From: Lysobacter gummosus
Lineage (GTDB): Bacteria; Pseudomonadota; Gammaproteobacteria; Xanthomonadales; Xanthomonadaceae
DNA length: 64,000 bases
Assembly (NCBI RefSeq): GCF_001442805.1
Contig: NZ_CP011131.1
Location: forward strand, 5,394,001 to 5,458,000
Reading direction: 5' to 3'
A model generated the notes under the pieces. That model worked only from the letters and a program-made list of their open reading frames with translations. It did not search any database and had not been told where the DNA came from. Positions 8,159 to 17,494 of this stretch are shown here, in pieces. The position numbers and the translations under genes were made by a program. The stretch's first letter is position 1; each line of letters begins with the position of its first letter.

Positions 8159-10963
8159 ATGCACGCCCGCCCCTCTCGTTTCTTTATTATATTAGCTTCA
8201 GCATTGGCTGCGGCGACGACATCGGCGTGGAGCATTCCGGCGGGAGCATCCGACTCTAATGCCTCACGGTCAACGTATTCGATCCCAGCCGGCCAACTTC
8301 AAGAAGTCCTGCAACAGTTTATTCAGCAGACCCCACTGAGCCTGGCGTACTCACCGTCGGCGGTAGCGCACCGCAGCAGCCCCGGCATTCGAGGCCCCTC
8401 CACCCCCTTGGAGGCCCTGGCTCAGTTATTGAATGGCACCGGCCTAACCGCAGCCGAAGTAAGCCCCAACGTATATATACTGCAAAGCACTTCACGGGAA
8501 GATCCATTCCTCACGACGTCGCCCCCCCAGCCATTCGCTAACAGGCTAACGGAGTTGGAACCGGTGCAGGTAACTGGCACTCGCATTCCACGCCAGTCAC
8601 TGCAAACGACGGCCCCATTGAAGATATTTACCGCGGAGGACATTCGTGCGAGTGGCCAGACCACGCTCTTTGACTTTCTCCGCCAGTGGCCTAACACAAC
8701 CGCACACCACCCTCGTGATATCGCAACCGACTTTGGGGTCAACCTTCGAACACCGCGGGCACCGAATTTCACAACAAGCCTGTTCACATTGGGCCCCAGG
8801 GCCACACTGTTCTTGGTTGATGGCCTACGCGTGGCAAGCTCTGGCCTGAGCTCATCAGAGTATGGAGGGCTCACTGATCTTGGAAGTATTCCGCTAAGCA
8901 TGATTGAGCGCGTGGAGATAGTGAGCGGCAGTGCTTCTGCCGTCTACGGCTCAGAAGCAATGAGTGGTGTCATTAATATAATACTAAAGCACGACTATGA
9001 AGGGGCCGAGATCGGCGGACACACCGGCATCTCCGACCGAGGTGATACGGCGCGCCATGACTTATTCGCAAACCTCGCTCGCCTGACTGCCGCGGGGGGA
9101 CACTGGACTCTCGCGGCCAATCGTTCTTACGACGAAGGCCTAATTGGACGTCAGCGCACCTGGGCCACACTCGATCAGTCGCGCCACGGCTTGTATGACG
9201 AACGATATCCACTTCAAATCTCTACCGGGCAAGATGCAAAATGGTTAGGCGACTGCACAAGCTCCGATGACAGTCCGAGTGGCCGAATTTGTAGCCTTGA
9301 CTCCCCTCGTTATCTCAGCCTACTTCCGTCAAGGGAATCCACAACAACCTATGCCACTCTTCAACACCCCCTGAGTGAACGCCACACGCTTGATGCCTCT
9401 GTACGCTTGTCCGAATTGAGAACAGGCATGCAGTTCCCCCCTTCGACAGCGGAATTTTATGACGGCGCCACGTGGCGCACCCACGCCTTTTTTGACGTGG
9501 GCCCTATTTCAGTACGCTCAGAATCGCACGATGTCGACGCCCGGGTCAGCGTACAAAGTCGAGGTACAAAGTGGATGTGGATGGGCACTGGGTTTTATGG
9601 CAAAAACAGTGCCTCCAGCAGTATCACAGGCGTAGTGAATATTGATCCATTTAAACCATTTCCACTTCGTGAATTGAGCGAATGGAATTATCAATTAGAT
9701 GGAGACGTCAGTCATGCAACGCTCGCGAGCATTGCTCCACCTAATCGGCTGAGCGGGGCATTCTGGCATTCCGGCATCAGCGGCACAGTCAGCGGACCGT
9801 TATTCACAATGCGACATGGCACGATCGAGTCCGTTTTTGGCTTCGACGTCCATCAGGAACATCTACAATCGAACGCATATACCACCGCGCGTTCAGACGG
9901 CTACTCGGCCTATTCCGAGGGCCTGGGTGGAATGGATAACTCTCACATCGGAGGGCATGCGCTGCGAGTGTCGCATTTTGGCGAAATAGCCGCGCCACTA
10001 TTTCGCAGCGCAGCTCTCGACTTGGCCTGGCGAATCGATCACAACGAAGGTTTCGGGACACAACTCACGCCAAGGATTGGCGCTAAATGGAAGGTAACGC
10101 CAACCCTAACCTTACGAAGCTCTTACGGCAACGGTTACCGCGTACCCACACTGTATGAATCACAGCGTATGTTGCCTGCGTCAAGAACTGCAGTACCGTC
10201 GTCGCTCCTCCCTTGCAATCCAATGTTCGAAGACCTCTGCCTTTTGGATCTGCAGCCAGTCAGAAACCAAGCGCTGCGCCCGGAGAGATCACGTAGCACC
10301 ACCCTGGACGCACTGTGGTCCCCCAACCCCCACTTGGATATAAGTCTTGGATATTACGGCATTCAACGTGTCGATGAGATCCGCGCGGCGGCCGATTTCA
10401 AAGATCCTTCGAAACACGTGCTTGATGCGGATGGCCGGGTGGTTGCTCTCCTCATCTCCCTTCAAAACGTTGGCATTACAAAGCTAGACGGCTGGAAATT
10501 CGACGGAGCCCTTCGATTTAACACTGCTGGCGATGATCGAATCGAATTGCGCTTGCAAACCGACTACATTGACCGATGGACGAACAGTCAAGATCTTGAT
10601 GCGGACCTGGCCGGCCGCCTATTTCCTCGCATTCATGCGAGCGCTCAACTGAACTGGACTCACTCAAGCTGGTCTGGTCGAGCTGCCCTTCGTTACCGGA
10701 GCGGCTTACGCGGCACGTCGGCTGTTCTTGCAGGGAATATGCTGGTCCTAAACACGCGATTGTGGCGAGACCTCCCTTCAATGACTACCGCGGACCTCAG
10801 CCTAACCTACGGCGCAGGCACGAACTGGACCCTAGGAGCTAACGCGCTAAATATCTTCAATGCTACTCCGAAGAACTACAACGACAATTTCGGCGGCTAT
10901 ACCATCGCCGATGATGACCCAGTCGGGCGTTACTACCTTTTAAACTTCGAACGGAGATTCTAG
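8159..10963 (+). CDS. TonB-dependent outer-membrane receptor with N-terminal STN domain
   Basis: 934 residues. A signal peptide (about 1-30) is followed by a secretin/TonB short N-terminal (STN) domain (about 42-112), which in FecA-type receptors signals to a FecR anti-sigma factor. The plug (about 135-270) shows VTGTRIPR, a LVDGLRV segment and VYGSEAMSGVINIIL. A long beta-barrel ends in the typical aromatic tail ERRF. The ligand cannot be read from the sequence. The G+C content is lower than in the flanking core genes. It resembles the receptor at 11.7-14.6 kb, including a shared DDPxGRYY motif near the C-terminus, so the two look like paralogues, and both may respond to the FecI/FecR pair. 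Confidence 0.9.
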   Translation: MHARPSRFFIILASALAAATTSAWSIPAGASDSNASRSTYSIPAGQLQEVLQQFIQQTPLSLAYSPSAVAHRSSPGIRGPSTPLEALAQLLNGTGLTAAEVSPNVYILQSTSREDPFLTTSPPQPFANRLTELEPVQVTGTRIPRQSLQTTAPLKIFTAEDIRASGQTTLFDFLRQWPNTTAHHPRDIATDFGVNLRTPRAPNFTTSLFTLGPRATLFLVDGLRVASSGLSSSEYGGLTDLGSIPLSMIERVEIVSGSASAVYGSEAMSGVINIILKHDYEGAEIGGHTGISDRGDTARHDLFANLARLTAAGGHWTLAANRSYDEGLIGRQRTWATLDQSRHGLYDERYPLQISTGQDAKWLGDCTSSDDSPSGRICSLDSPRYLSLLPSRESTTTYATLQHPLSERHTLDASVRLSELRTGMQFPPSTAEFYDGATWRTHAFFDVGPISVRSESHDVDARVSVQSRGTKWMWMGTGFYGKNSASSSITGVVNIDPFKPFPLRELSEWNYQLDGDVSHATLASIAPPNRLSGAFWHSGISGTVSGPLFTMRHGTIESVFGFDVHQEHLQSNAYTTARSDGYSAYSEGLGGMDNSHIGGHALRVSHFGEIAAPLFRSAALDLAWRIDHNEGFGTQLTPRIGAKWKVTPTLTLRSSYGNGYRVPTLYESQRMLPASRTAVPSSLLPCNPMFEDLCLLDLQPVRNQALRPERSRSTTLDALWSPNPHLDISLGYYGIQRVDEIRAAADFKDPSKHVLDADGRVVALLISLQNVGITKLDGWKFDGALRFNTAGDDRIELRLQTDYIDRWTNSQDLDADLAGRLFPRIHASAQLNWTHSSWSGRAALRYRSGLRGTSAVLAGNMLVLNTRLWRDLPSMTTADLSLTYGAGTNWTLGANALNIFNATPKNYNDNFGGYTIADDDPVGRYYLLNFERRF

Positions 10964-11029
10964 CCACCTAGCTCAATATATGGCCAGACGTCAAAGGACA
11001 TGGCTTCGCGAGTCTAAATTCAGGGGAAC

Positions 11030-11314
11030 ATGACTGCCTTCGTGATTACGTGGAACTTGAACAAGGAACGCGAAAACTACGCTCAGGCGCGAAAAGACTT
11101 CATCGCACATCTGGAGCGACACGCCAATGTAGGTGAATCCGGCATGGAGTCGGTGCGATGGATCTCCACCACCTACAGCGTGGATCAGATCTGCAACGAT
11201 CTCCGAACTAAAATGGATAAGAACGGCCGCATCTTCGTCTCCCAGGTGGTAAGCGGAACCCATCACGGGTGATTGAACCAAGCCACCTGGGACTGGATCA
11301 TCCCCAAGCTGTGA
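11030..11314 (+). pseudogene. Cas2-like/SinR-type small protein with in-frame stop
   Basis: The frame opens MTAFVITWNLNKERENY, the start of small ferredoxin-fold proteins annotated as Cas2-like or SinR family, and has the expected late segment GRIFVSQVV. It stops at a TGA at 11270, but the same frame continues with LNQATWDWIIPKL and a proper stop at 11312. Relatives have GWLPxxAWxWL at this place, so the TGA replaces the conserved Trp codon (TGG). It could be a recent nonsense mutation or an 80-residue truncated product. No CRISPR array or other cas gene is nearby. Confidence 0.6.
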
Positions 11315-11677
11315 TTAAAGCTTTCGGGTCGCCATGACATCCGGCTCGGCTGAACCCTACGTGCTTCCAGAACGCGAATCTGGGATCGCCCTCATCGCGT
11401 TTGCGAACATCACCGACGGCATGTTCGGCGAAGCCGGTGTCGGCACCGCGTCGCGACCGCCGCGACACGCTCGCGCGATCGATGCCGCATTGATGTGATT
11501 GATCGTCCCGCGTGGAACTGCTGAAAAAGGGCGACGGCTTCGCGGAATATCGGGATGGGCTACACCACCTCCCGCTCCCCGCGCCGACATCGCCTGAGTC
11601 ATTGAAATCGCGTGCGCACGGACCGGATGCGCGCGGCGCTTTTGCGCTCGAAAGACAGCGCCCCCACAGGTGCGCTT
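11315..11677 (+). other. Intergenic region, no gene seen
   Basis: About 360 bases between the Cas2-like relic and the end of the convergent TonB receptor. No conserved domain was recognised in any frame. Confidence 0.4.
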
Positions 11678-14620
11678 TCAGAACCGGTACGCGGTACTGA
11701 AAATGTAGTATCGGCCGTAGGGGTCGTCCATCGCGATGTTGTAGCCGTTCCCAGAAAAAGCGCGGTAGTTGATCGGCTGGCGGTCCATGAGGTTGTTGAC
11801 GTTGAGCGAGAGCGTCCAGCGATCGAACCCAGAATAGCTAAGGCGCAGGTTAAACAAGGTCATCGATGGATTCGCGCACTTTCCAGCATCACTATGTTCG
11901 ATCCTGCAGTCGGACAATGGTCCGTAGCTGCGCGAGCGTCCAAAGTGGCGCATGGCTAATGTCGTGTCCCAATCGCCATAACGCCATTTCACGCTACCAA
12001 GCAAGCTGAGCTTGGGGTTGTTGTAGCCAGCGTCGTCGATCCGTTGGGGGGCGTAGATCGTGGAAGTGGCATGCCGCAGGAGATAGTGGCCGCCTAGATA
12101 GAAGTCGAAGGTGCCCCAGGTTTGGCCGCGAAAACGATAGTTCATGCTCGCTTCCCAGCCACTCGACTTCGAAGCGCCAATGTTGGCCAAGTGCTCGCTG
12201 ATGCGGTAGAGCACGCCGTTCGCGTCGCGAATCAGACCTTCGGGATGTAGGAATGGATGGTACATCGCATTGCTGAGGCCGAACTCGTCCCAGCGTTCTA
12301 TCTGGTAGCGCTCCAGACGCAGATCAAAAGCATCGGTCGGAGCGAGGGTAATTCCGACCGAAGCACTGCGCGAGGATTCGGGCCGCAGGTTCGGATTTTC
12401 GCCCGCGCCGCCCCCTAGTAAGCACCGATCTTGCCCGAGTTCGACACAAGGTGTCAGCAGCGGCGTTGCCAGCGGCATCATCAGTTCCGGCCTCAATTGG
12501 CCTTCGTAGGGATTTCTCCATTCCTGAGGCGAAGGCGCGCGGCGCGTCCGGCCGACACTGGCGCGCAAGCGGATGCGTTCGTGCGGCGCCCACGCCAGTC
12601 CGATACGGGTCGAAAGCGATCCGGAGAACCTGTTGTCGCGGTCGTGGTTGGCGGCGAGATCGACTTGCAGTTTTCGATGCAGCGGGAGTCGGAGCTCTGC
12701 AAACGTCGACGTGGAGTGGAGGCTGATGTCGTGCGAGGTCGCAGGAACAACGAGTTGGGAAGGCAGAAACTCGAGTTGCAGTGGATCCGGGGAGTCGACC
12801 AGGCGCTCGGTACGAATGGCCACCCCCGCAGTCAACCGGACCGGACCGCCGGCCATCCGAAAGAGAGCGCCATCCAGATTGGCTTCGAACGAATCCAGGG
12901 TGTTGCGCCCGCCGGGATGGATCGTGGAGCTCATCAATTCGAGTAGGGCCGGATCATTTTCACCGAACACGCGATACCTGGACAGCGTCCGCGAGTCGCC
13001 CCCTGATGACCGCAACAAATTGGAGACAGTGCTGTTCGTGCGTTGCGCGCTACGCGACAGGTCAAGCTTCAAGTTCCAACGGCCGACGCTGCCGCGCAGG
13101 CCGATGGCCAAGTCGAAGGTTTCGCTCGTCGTCCGATTACGCGGCAGGCCCAGGTCGTATAGCGCGTAGCGAACCGGCGACGAGATGTAGTCGTCGGGCA
13201 GATCATCTGGAATGTCCACGTTCGGATGGCCTGGGTCCGTTATGAACAGATAGTCGATATTGGGCGGGGTCTGTAGGGCCTGCTCGACCCGTGAGCCGCG
13301 CGCGGCGATCTCCAGGGACGTGGCGTCGCCTAGCGGCTGCTGCCAGCGCGCGTAAACGGAGTTGACCCTTATCTCCGGTTGCAACGTGGCGTACCTGGGA
13401 GCGTCGACGCTGCAATATGGCGAGTCGGGATCATTGCCGGCGGAGCGGCATTGCTGCAATGGAAATGTCGTTCCGAAATTCCGGGAGAGGACTCCTAGCG
13501 GTACGCGATAGTCGGGCAGGCCAAACCTAGTCAGGTCCTGGGTATGCCAGTTACGCGCGTCACCGGCCAAGGCATCGCGCGCCAACAGGTCCGCGCTGAC
13601 GAACAGATTGCCGTCGTCGCGCGTTTGCGCGCCGTAGCTTACGGACGCGCCCCTTATTTGCGCGTCTCCTCGCCCCGAGACGCCGTAACGGACGACGGCT
13701 TCGGCGCCCTGGACGTCCCTCTTCAGGACGATGTTGACCGCGCCCGCCGCAGCATCGGCGCCGTAGTTGGCCGATGCCGCGCCACGCAAGATCTCAATAT
13801 GGTCGATGAAACTCAAGGGAATGCTGTTCAGATCGAACAGCCCGCCCAGGTTGGGAGTAACGAAGCCGAAGCTCGCTACGCGCCTGCCGTCGACCAGGAA
13901 CAGAGTACCCCGTGGTCCGAGCGAGTACAGACTGACGCTAGCCGCGGCGACGATGGGCTGGAGCGAACCGATGCGGCCTTCGTAGGCGATCTCGACGGGA
14001 TTATGACCGAGCATGCCCGGCTGTTCACGCAACAATTCGTACAGGGTGCCTGCGCCGCTCTTTTCGATATCTTCTGCGGTAATCACGTTCACCGGAACGG
14101 AGATATCGAAAGAGTTGCGTGGAATCCGTGAGCCGACCACGGTGACCGAAGCCAGTTCTGTCAGTGCGGCGTGCGCAGTCGCCTGCATGGCTCGCGAGTC
14201 CGCGGCGCTACCGTTACGGAGTTGGCGCTGCGGGCGAACCGGAGCGGGTTGCAGCAGATAGGTATTCGGCGTCACCGATACCGCCGTGAGGCCTTGATCG
14301 TCCAGCAACCGGGATAGCGCCTGCGCTGGTGGGTAGCGCCCTTTAAGTCCCGCACTGCGCTTGCCGCGGACCAGACTGGGCGAATAGAGCAGTTGCACGT
14401 TCGACTGATGGACCAAGAGGCTGAGGGCCTCGTCGAGCCGTCCCGATCCGATGTCGTAGCTGGAACCCGCAGCTAGGCCGATGTCCCGCCCGGCGGCAGT
14501 GATCGGCAGCGAAAGCGCAAAGCACGCCAATGCCAGACCGCAGGACAGTAGATGCGTGTATCGGTTCGAAGCCATGGTTGGACGCGGTCCATGCCGCCGG
14601 TGGCGCACGATCAGGTTCAT
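11678..14620 (-). CDS. FecA-type TonB-dependent receptor with STN domain
   Basis: About 980 residues. The start is placed at the ATG at 14620, nineteen bases after the anti-sigma stop; a second candidate is 14575, directly before the signal peptide. An STN domain (YDIGSGRLDEALSLLVHQS onward) precedes the plug (VTVVGSRIPR, LFLVDGRRVA, NYGADAAAGAVNIVLKRD). The barrel ends in TAYRF. Its position after an ECF sigma factor and FecR-type anti-sigma factor makes it a cell-surface signalling receptor: ligand binding would be relayed through the STN domain to FecR and activate the sigma factor. The ligand is unknown; siderophore, saccharide or peptide are all possible. Confidence 0.9.
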   Translation of the reverse strand: MNLIVRHRRHGPRPTMASNRYTHLLSCGLALACFALSLPITAAGRDIGLAAGSSYDIGSGRLDEALSLLVHQSNVQLLYSPSLVRGKRSAGLKGRYPPAQALSRLLDDQGLTAVSVTPNTYLLQPAPVRPQRQLRNGSAADSRAMQATAHAALTELASVTVVGSRIPRNSFDISVPVNVITAEDIEKSGAGTLYELLREQPGMLGHNPVEIAYEGRIGSLQPIVAAASVSLYSLGPRGTLFLVDGRRVASFGFVTPNLGGLFDLNSIPLSFIDHIEILRGAASANYGADAAAGAVNIVLKRDVQGAEAVVRYGVSGRGDAQIRGASVSYGAQTRDDGNLFVSADLLARDALAGDARNWHTQDLTRFGLPDYRVPLGVLSRNFGTTFPLQQCRSAGNDPDSPYCSVDAPRYATLQPEIRVNSVYARWQQPLGDATSLEIAARGSRVEQALQTPPNIDYLFITDPGHPNVDIPDDLPDDYISSPVRYALYDLGLPRNRTTSETFDLAIGLRGSVGRWNLKLDLSRSAQRTNSTVSNLLRSSGGDSRTLSRYRVFGENDPALLELMSSTIHPGGRNTLDSFEANLDGALFRMAGGPVRLTAGVAIRTERLVDSPDPLQLEFLPSQLVVPATSHDISLHSTSTFAELRLPLHRKLQVDLAANHDRDNRFSGSLSTRIGLAWAPHERIRLRASVGRTRRAPSPQEWRNPYEGQLRPELMMPLATPLLTPCVELGQDRCLLGGGAGENPNLRPESSRSASVGITLAPTDAFDLRLERYQIERWDEFGLSNAMYHPFLHPEGLIRDANGVLYRISEHLANIGASKSSGWEASMNYRFRGQTWGTFDFYLGGHYLLRHATSTIYAPQRIDDAGYNNPKLSLLGSVKWRYGDWDTTLAMRHFGRSRSYGPLSDCRIEHSDAGKCANPSMTLFNLRLSYSGFDRWTLSLNVNNLMDRQPINYRAFSGNGYNIAMDDPYGRYYIFSTAYRF

Positions 14621-14639
14621 CGGCGTGGAGCTTGGGTAT

Positions 14640-15632
14640 TCATTCACGCAGATAGAGCGTGGTCTCATCGCTGGCCGTGCGCTTGGCCTGCAAGCCCCAG
14701 CCGCGCTGCAGGGCCATGATCAGCCCGGAACGGTCGTCGGCTGCGAACGCGCCGCTGACGCGGATGTCGCCCAGTTCTGCCTTCGACAAGACCAGATGAT
14801 CGCGAGAGTAGCGATTGAACTCCACCAGCAGTTCGGCGAGCCGTCTTTCTTTGAAGATCAAGCGGCCTTGGGTCCAACCCTCCGCAGCGATGCGGTCGAC
14901 GCCTTCCGGCGTTCCGAACCAGCCGTTTTCGCCGTAGACGACCTGTTGCATCGGATGCAGTTCGAGCGCCTGGCCGGCCTGTCGGGTGGCGACGACGACG
15001 CGCCCCTCTAACAAGCGCACCACGGTGTCGCCGCCACGGTTCTCGACCTGGAAGACGGTACCCACGGCGCGGACACTACCGTCTCCGGAGGAGACGATGA
15101 AGGGGCGGTCTTTGTCGTGCGCAACGTTCGCCTGCAGACGACCGCGCAACAGTTCGATCCCGCGACGCGAACGCCGGTAGGAAAGCTGGAGCGCGGTATC
15201 GGTATCGAGAACCAGCGTGGATCCATCCGGCAGATCCACCTTGAGCCGTTCTCCGACGGCGGTGGCGTACTGTACCGGCGACGACGGTCGCAGTGCCACC
15301 CAAACACCCCAACCGGACACCAGCGCCAGCACCAGGACTGCGGCCCAGGCGAAGACTGCCGGCCTCGCCCGGCGCGCCGACGGGCGCTTGGACGATAGGG
15401 CGATCTGCGATAGGTCTGTCGGCACTTGCGCACGCACGGCTTGCGATGCGCGGGCCATGCCGTGGACGCGTTCGGCCTCGGCATAAGCTAATGCGTTCTG
15501 CGGGGACACCGCGATCCACTCCTCAAACGCAGCGAAATCGTCCGTGTCGCTTTCGGGCGACAGCAGCCGCGCCAGCCAGCCTTCCGCGGAATCGGGAAAG
15601 CGGTGCGACGGTGGCAAGGTCGAGACGTTCAT
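14640..15632 (-). CDS. fecR: FecR-type anti-sigma factor
   Basis: 330 residues. An N-terminal cytoplasmic DUF4880 region (FEEWIAVSPQNALAYAEAERVH) should bind the sigma factor. A single membrane helix follows (about 92-112, VFAWAAVLVLALVSGWGVWVAL). The periplasmic FecR domain shows YATAVGERLKVDLPDGSTLVLD and the RxxxLLRG core. The C-terminal part resembles the STN-contacting region. Its ATG overlaps the sigma-factor stop by four bases (ATGA). Regulatory order sigma, anti-sigma, receptor is the classic Fec layout. Confidence 0.92.
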   Translation of the reverse strand: MNVSTLPPSHRFPDSAEGWLARLLSPESDTDDFAAFEEWIAVSPQNALAYAEAERVHGMARASQAVRAQVPTDLSQIALSSKRPSARRARPAVFAWAAVLVLALVSGWGVWVALRPSSPVQYATAVGERLKVDLPDGSTLVLDTDTALQLSYRRSRRGIELLRGRLQANVAHDKDRPFIVSSGDGSVRAVGTVFQVENRGGDTVVRLLEGRVVVATRQAGQALELHPMQQVVYGENGWFGTPEGVDRIAAEGWTQGRLIFKERRLAELLVEFNRYSRDHLVLSKAELGDIRVSGAFAADDRSGLIMALQRGWGLQAKRTASDETTLYLRE

Positions 15633-16183
15633 GGCTCTTGCTCGTTGAGCATAGTTTGGGCCTGCGCAGCCAGGAATTGCCGGAGTAGCGTAAGTGCCCT
15701 GCTGATGTGCTTTTCCACCGCCTTCACGGAAATGCTCTGGTGGGCCGAAATCTGGCTGTAACTCATACCGTCAATACGGTTGAGTAAGTACACTTGCCTG
15801 CAACGTTCCGGTAAACGCTCGATGGCAGCGTTCACCCGCGCCAATTCTTCGCGATTTTCCACCCATTGCTCTGGCAGCGGTACATCGATCGGAGCGTCAA
15901 TCGCACCGAGACCGGCGGCTTGAAGGCTACGGCGCAGGCCGGATTCGCGGCGTCTAATATCACACAGTTGGTTGAGCGCGATCCGGTACAGCAGTGGTTT
16001 CAGCGCCTGCAGCGGCACCGCGCGGTATCGGGTCAGTTTGTACAGGCTTTCCTGGGTGACATCCTGGGCGTCGTCCTGCGAGGCGCCGTGGCTGCGCAGG
16101 AAATTAATCAACGGCGTCCGCTCCTCTCCCAGGAATCGTTCGAAAGCGTGGTCGTTAGTCGTTACTTCCGGGACGATGCTCAC
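15629..16183 (-). CDS. ECF RNA polymerase sigma factor, FecI-like
   Basis: 184 residues. Region 2 (about 18-85) includes the D-D-A-Q-D-V-T-Q-E-S segment and the helix LKPLLYRIALNQLCDIRRRE. Region 4 (about 118-170) has RLPERCRQVYLLNRIDGMSYSQIS and a helix-turn-helix. It should direct transcription of the downstream receptor and perhaps of the related receptor at 8.2 kb when released by FecR. It is the first gene of the operon. Confidence 0.92.
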   Translation of the reverse strand: MSIVPEVTTNDHAFERFLGEERTPLINFLRSHGASQDDAQDVTQESLYKLTRYRAVPLQALKPLLYRIALNQLCDIRRRESGLRRSLQAAGLGAIDAPIDVPLPEQWVENREELARVNAAIERLPERCRQVYLLNRIDGMSYSQISAHQSISVKAVEKHISRALTLLRQFLAAQAQTMLNEQEP

Positions 16184-16780
16184 CCGAACCCCTAGGTCGC
16201 GTTCACCAGACGAGCTGCTGGGTCGCAGGCCGCCGCTTTGTGATCAAAGCTACAACCAGCTGAGTGAAGAGTGAGAGATCAGTCAAATAATATGACTAAA
16301 ATTACACATTCAGAGTGTCCGTAAAGATGAGGTATCGCTGCGGCTCGGCGTGATGCGGCTGCGGGAACCCGCCCCCCCCCCCCGCCGACGGCCCGATTCG
16401 TTAACCGTCATACAGACGCCCGGCACAAATTCACGCTCGCGGTTGCGGGACGCTCCCCAGCCCCATCTCTTACTCGTCCAGATACCGCCGTGCCTGGCAA
16501 GGCGACTGCACCGCCTGAGTATCTATCCCAGTGCATGCAGATTCCGGCACGGCTCGGCATGACGCAATGTTCCCGACCGGCCGACTCGCCCGCATCACCG
16601 GACGCATGCGCTAAGCGGCGAGGTCGAAGCGCTACGAGCGGGTAGCGCCCTACAACGCGTTGTTCAGCTTTCGGCGACCTTGTTCATGTAAGCCCTAAAG
16701 CCAGCCCCGACCGAAGGTAGGGAGGAGACGGCCCTGATTCGTATTGGCCTCCACTTTTGATCAATCTTCAAGTGGAGCGA
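16184..16780 (+). other. Intergenic region with a poly-C tract
   Basis: About 600 bases between the divergent sigma-factor and XRE genes. Apart from the 12-base C run at 16372-16383 I see no gene or clear element. Confidence 0.4.
16372..16383 (+). repeat. Homopolymer tract of 12 C
   Basis: Twelve consecutive C in non-coding DNA, about 190 bases upstream of the sigma-factor start. Such tracts slip easily during replication. Confidence 0.85.
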
Positions 16781-17152
16781 ATGATGAGTCTGGCAGAACG
16801 GGTTTCTGCGGCACGTAAGCAAGCACGCCTGTCACAGGAGCAGTTGGCAAGAATGCTGGGGGTATCCCTGCGATCAATCACCAATTGGGAAAAAGGCGGG
16901 GAAGCCCGACCGCCATCGACAGGACATTTGATCGAGCTAGCGATCAAGACCGGCGTGTCGATCGTATGGCTCGTGACCGGCCAGGAGCAAGGCATAGGAT
17001 GCCACCCGCTTGACCACGCCGCAGATCGCGCGACGGCAGCGGCATCGGGTCGGCCGAGGCCTCAGCGCGATACGCAAACGGATTTCGGCGGGGAAACCGA
17101 AACGTCGTCAATCAACTTACAAGCCGGCTTGGCCGCAAGGTGGGCCCAGTGA
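16781..17152 (+). CDS. XRE-family helix-turn-helix regulator
   Basis: 123 residues. The start at 16781 follows GTGGAGCGA. Residues about 5-60 form a Cro/C1-type helix-turn-helix (LSQEQLARMLGVSLRSITNWEK) with the terminal WLVTGQ seen in small phage-like repressors. The C-terminal half is low complexity and Arg/Thr-rich. A second, shorter HTH gene follows about 50 bases downstream; they look like tandem paralogues. The target is unknown; neighbours are a pqqB relic and a MITE. Confidence 0.8.
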   Translation: MMSLAERVSAARKQARLSQEQLARMLGVSLRSITNWEKGGEARPPSTGHLIELAIKTGVSIVWLVTGQEQGIGCHPLDHAADRATAAASGRPRPQRDTQTDFGGETETSSINLQAGLAARWAQ

Positions 17153-17202
17153 TCGACAGGAAACTGGGTCTATACACACCGCCCTATTCGAAAGACCCCA
17201 CC

Positions 17203-17427
17203 ATGGACATGGCCACGCGGATACGCGTGGCGCGACAACGTACCGGCATGACCCAGCACGAATTGGCTGCTCGGATGCATGTGACGCGCAATGCAGTCGC
17301 GAATTGGGAGCTCAATGCCCGGCCCAATCCGAGTCTGTCGCATCTGGTGCGGCTCGCAATAACCCTGAACGTTTCGTTCGAGTGGCTTGCGACCGGCCGT
17401 GGAGAGATGGTCATGGTTCCGGAATAG
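17203..17427 (+). CDS. Small XRE-family helix-turn-helix regulator
   Basis: 74 residues, almost only an HTH domain (MTQHELAARMHVTRNAVANWE) ending in FEWLATGRGEM, closely matching the layout of the preceding gene's domain. The start at 17203 matches the domain start; the open frame reaches back to 17140 and the ribosome binding site is weak, so the start is uncertain. It probably arose by duplication of its neighbour. Confidence 0.75.
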   Translation: MDMATRIRVARQRTGMTQHELAARMHVTRNAVANWELNARPNPSLSHLVRLAITLNVSFEWLATGRGEMVMVPE

Positions 17428-17494
17428 TCGGCGCCGTGCCGGAAGCTCCGAATCATAGAATCCCCATCGACGGGTCGGACGCAACGCCGTAAAC

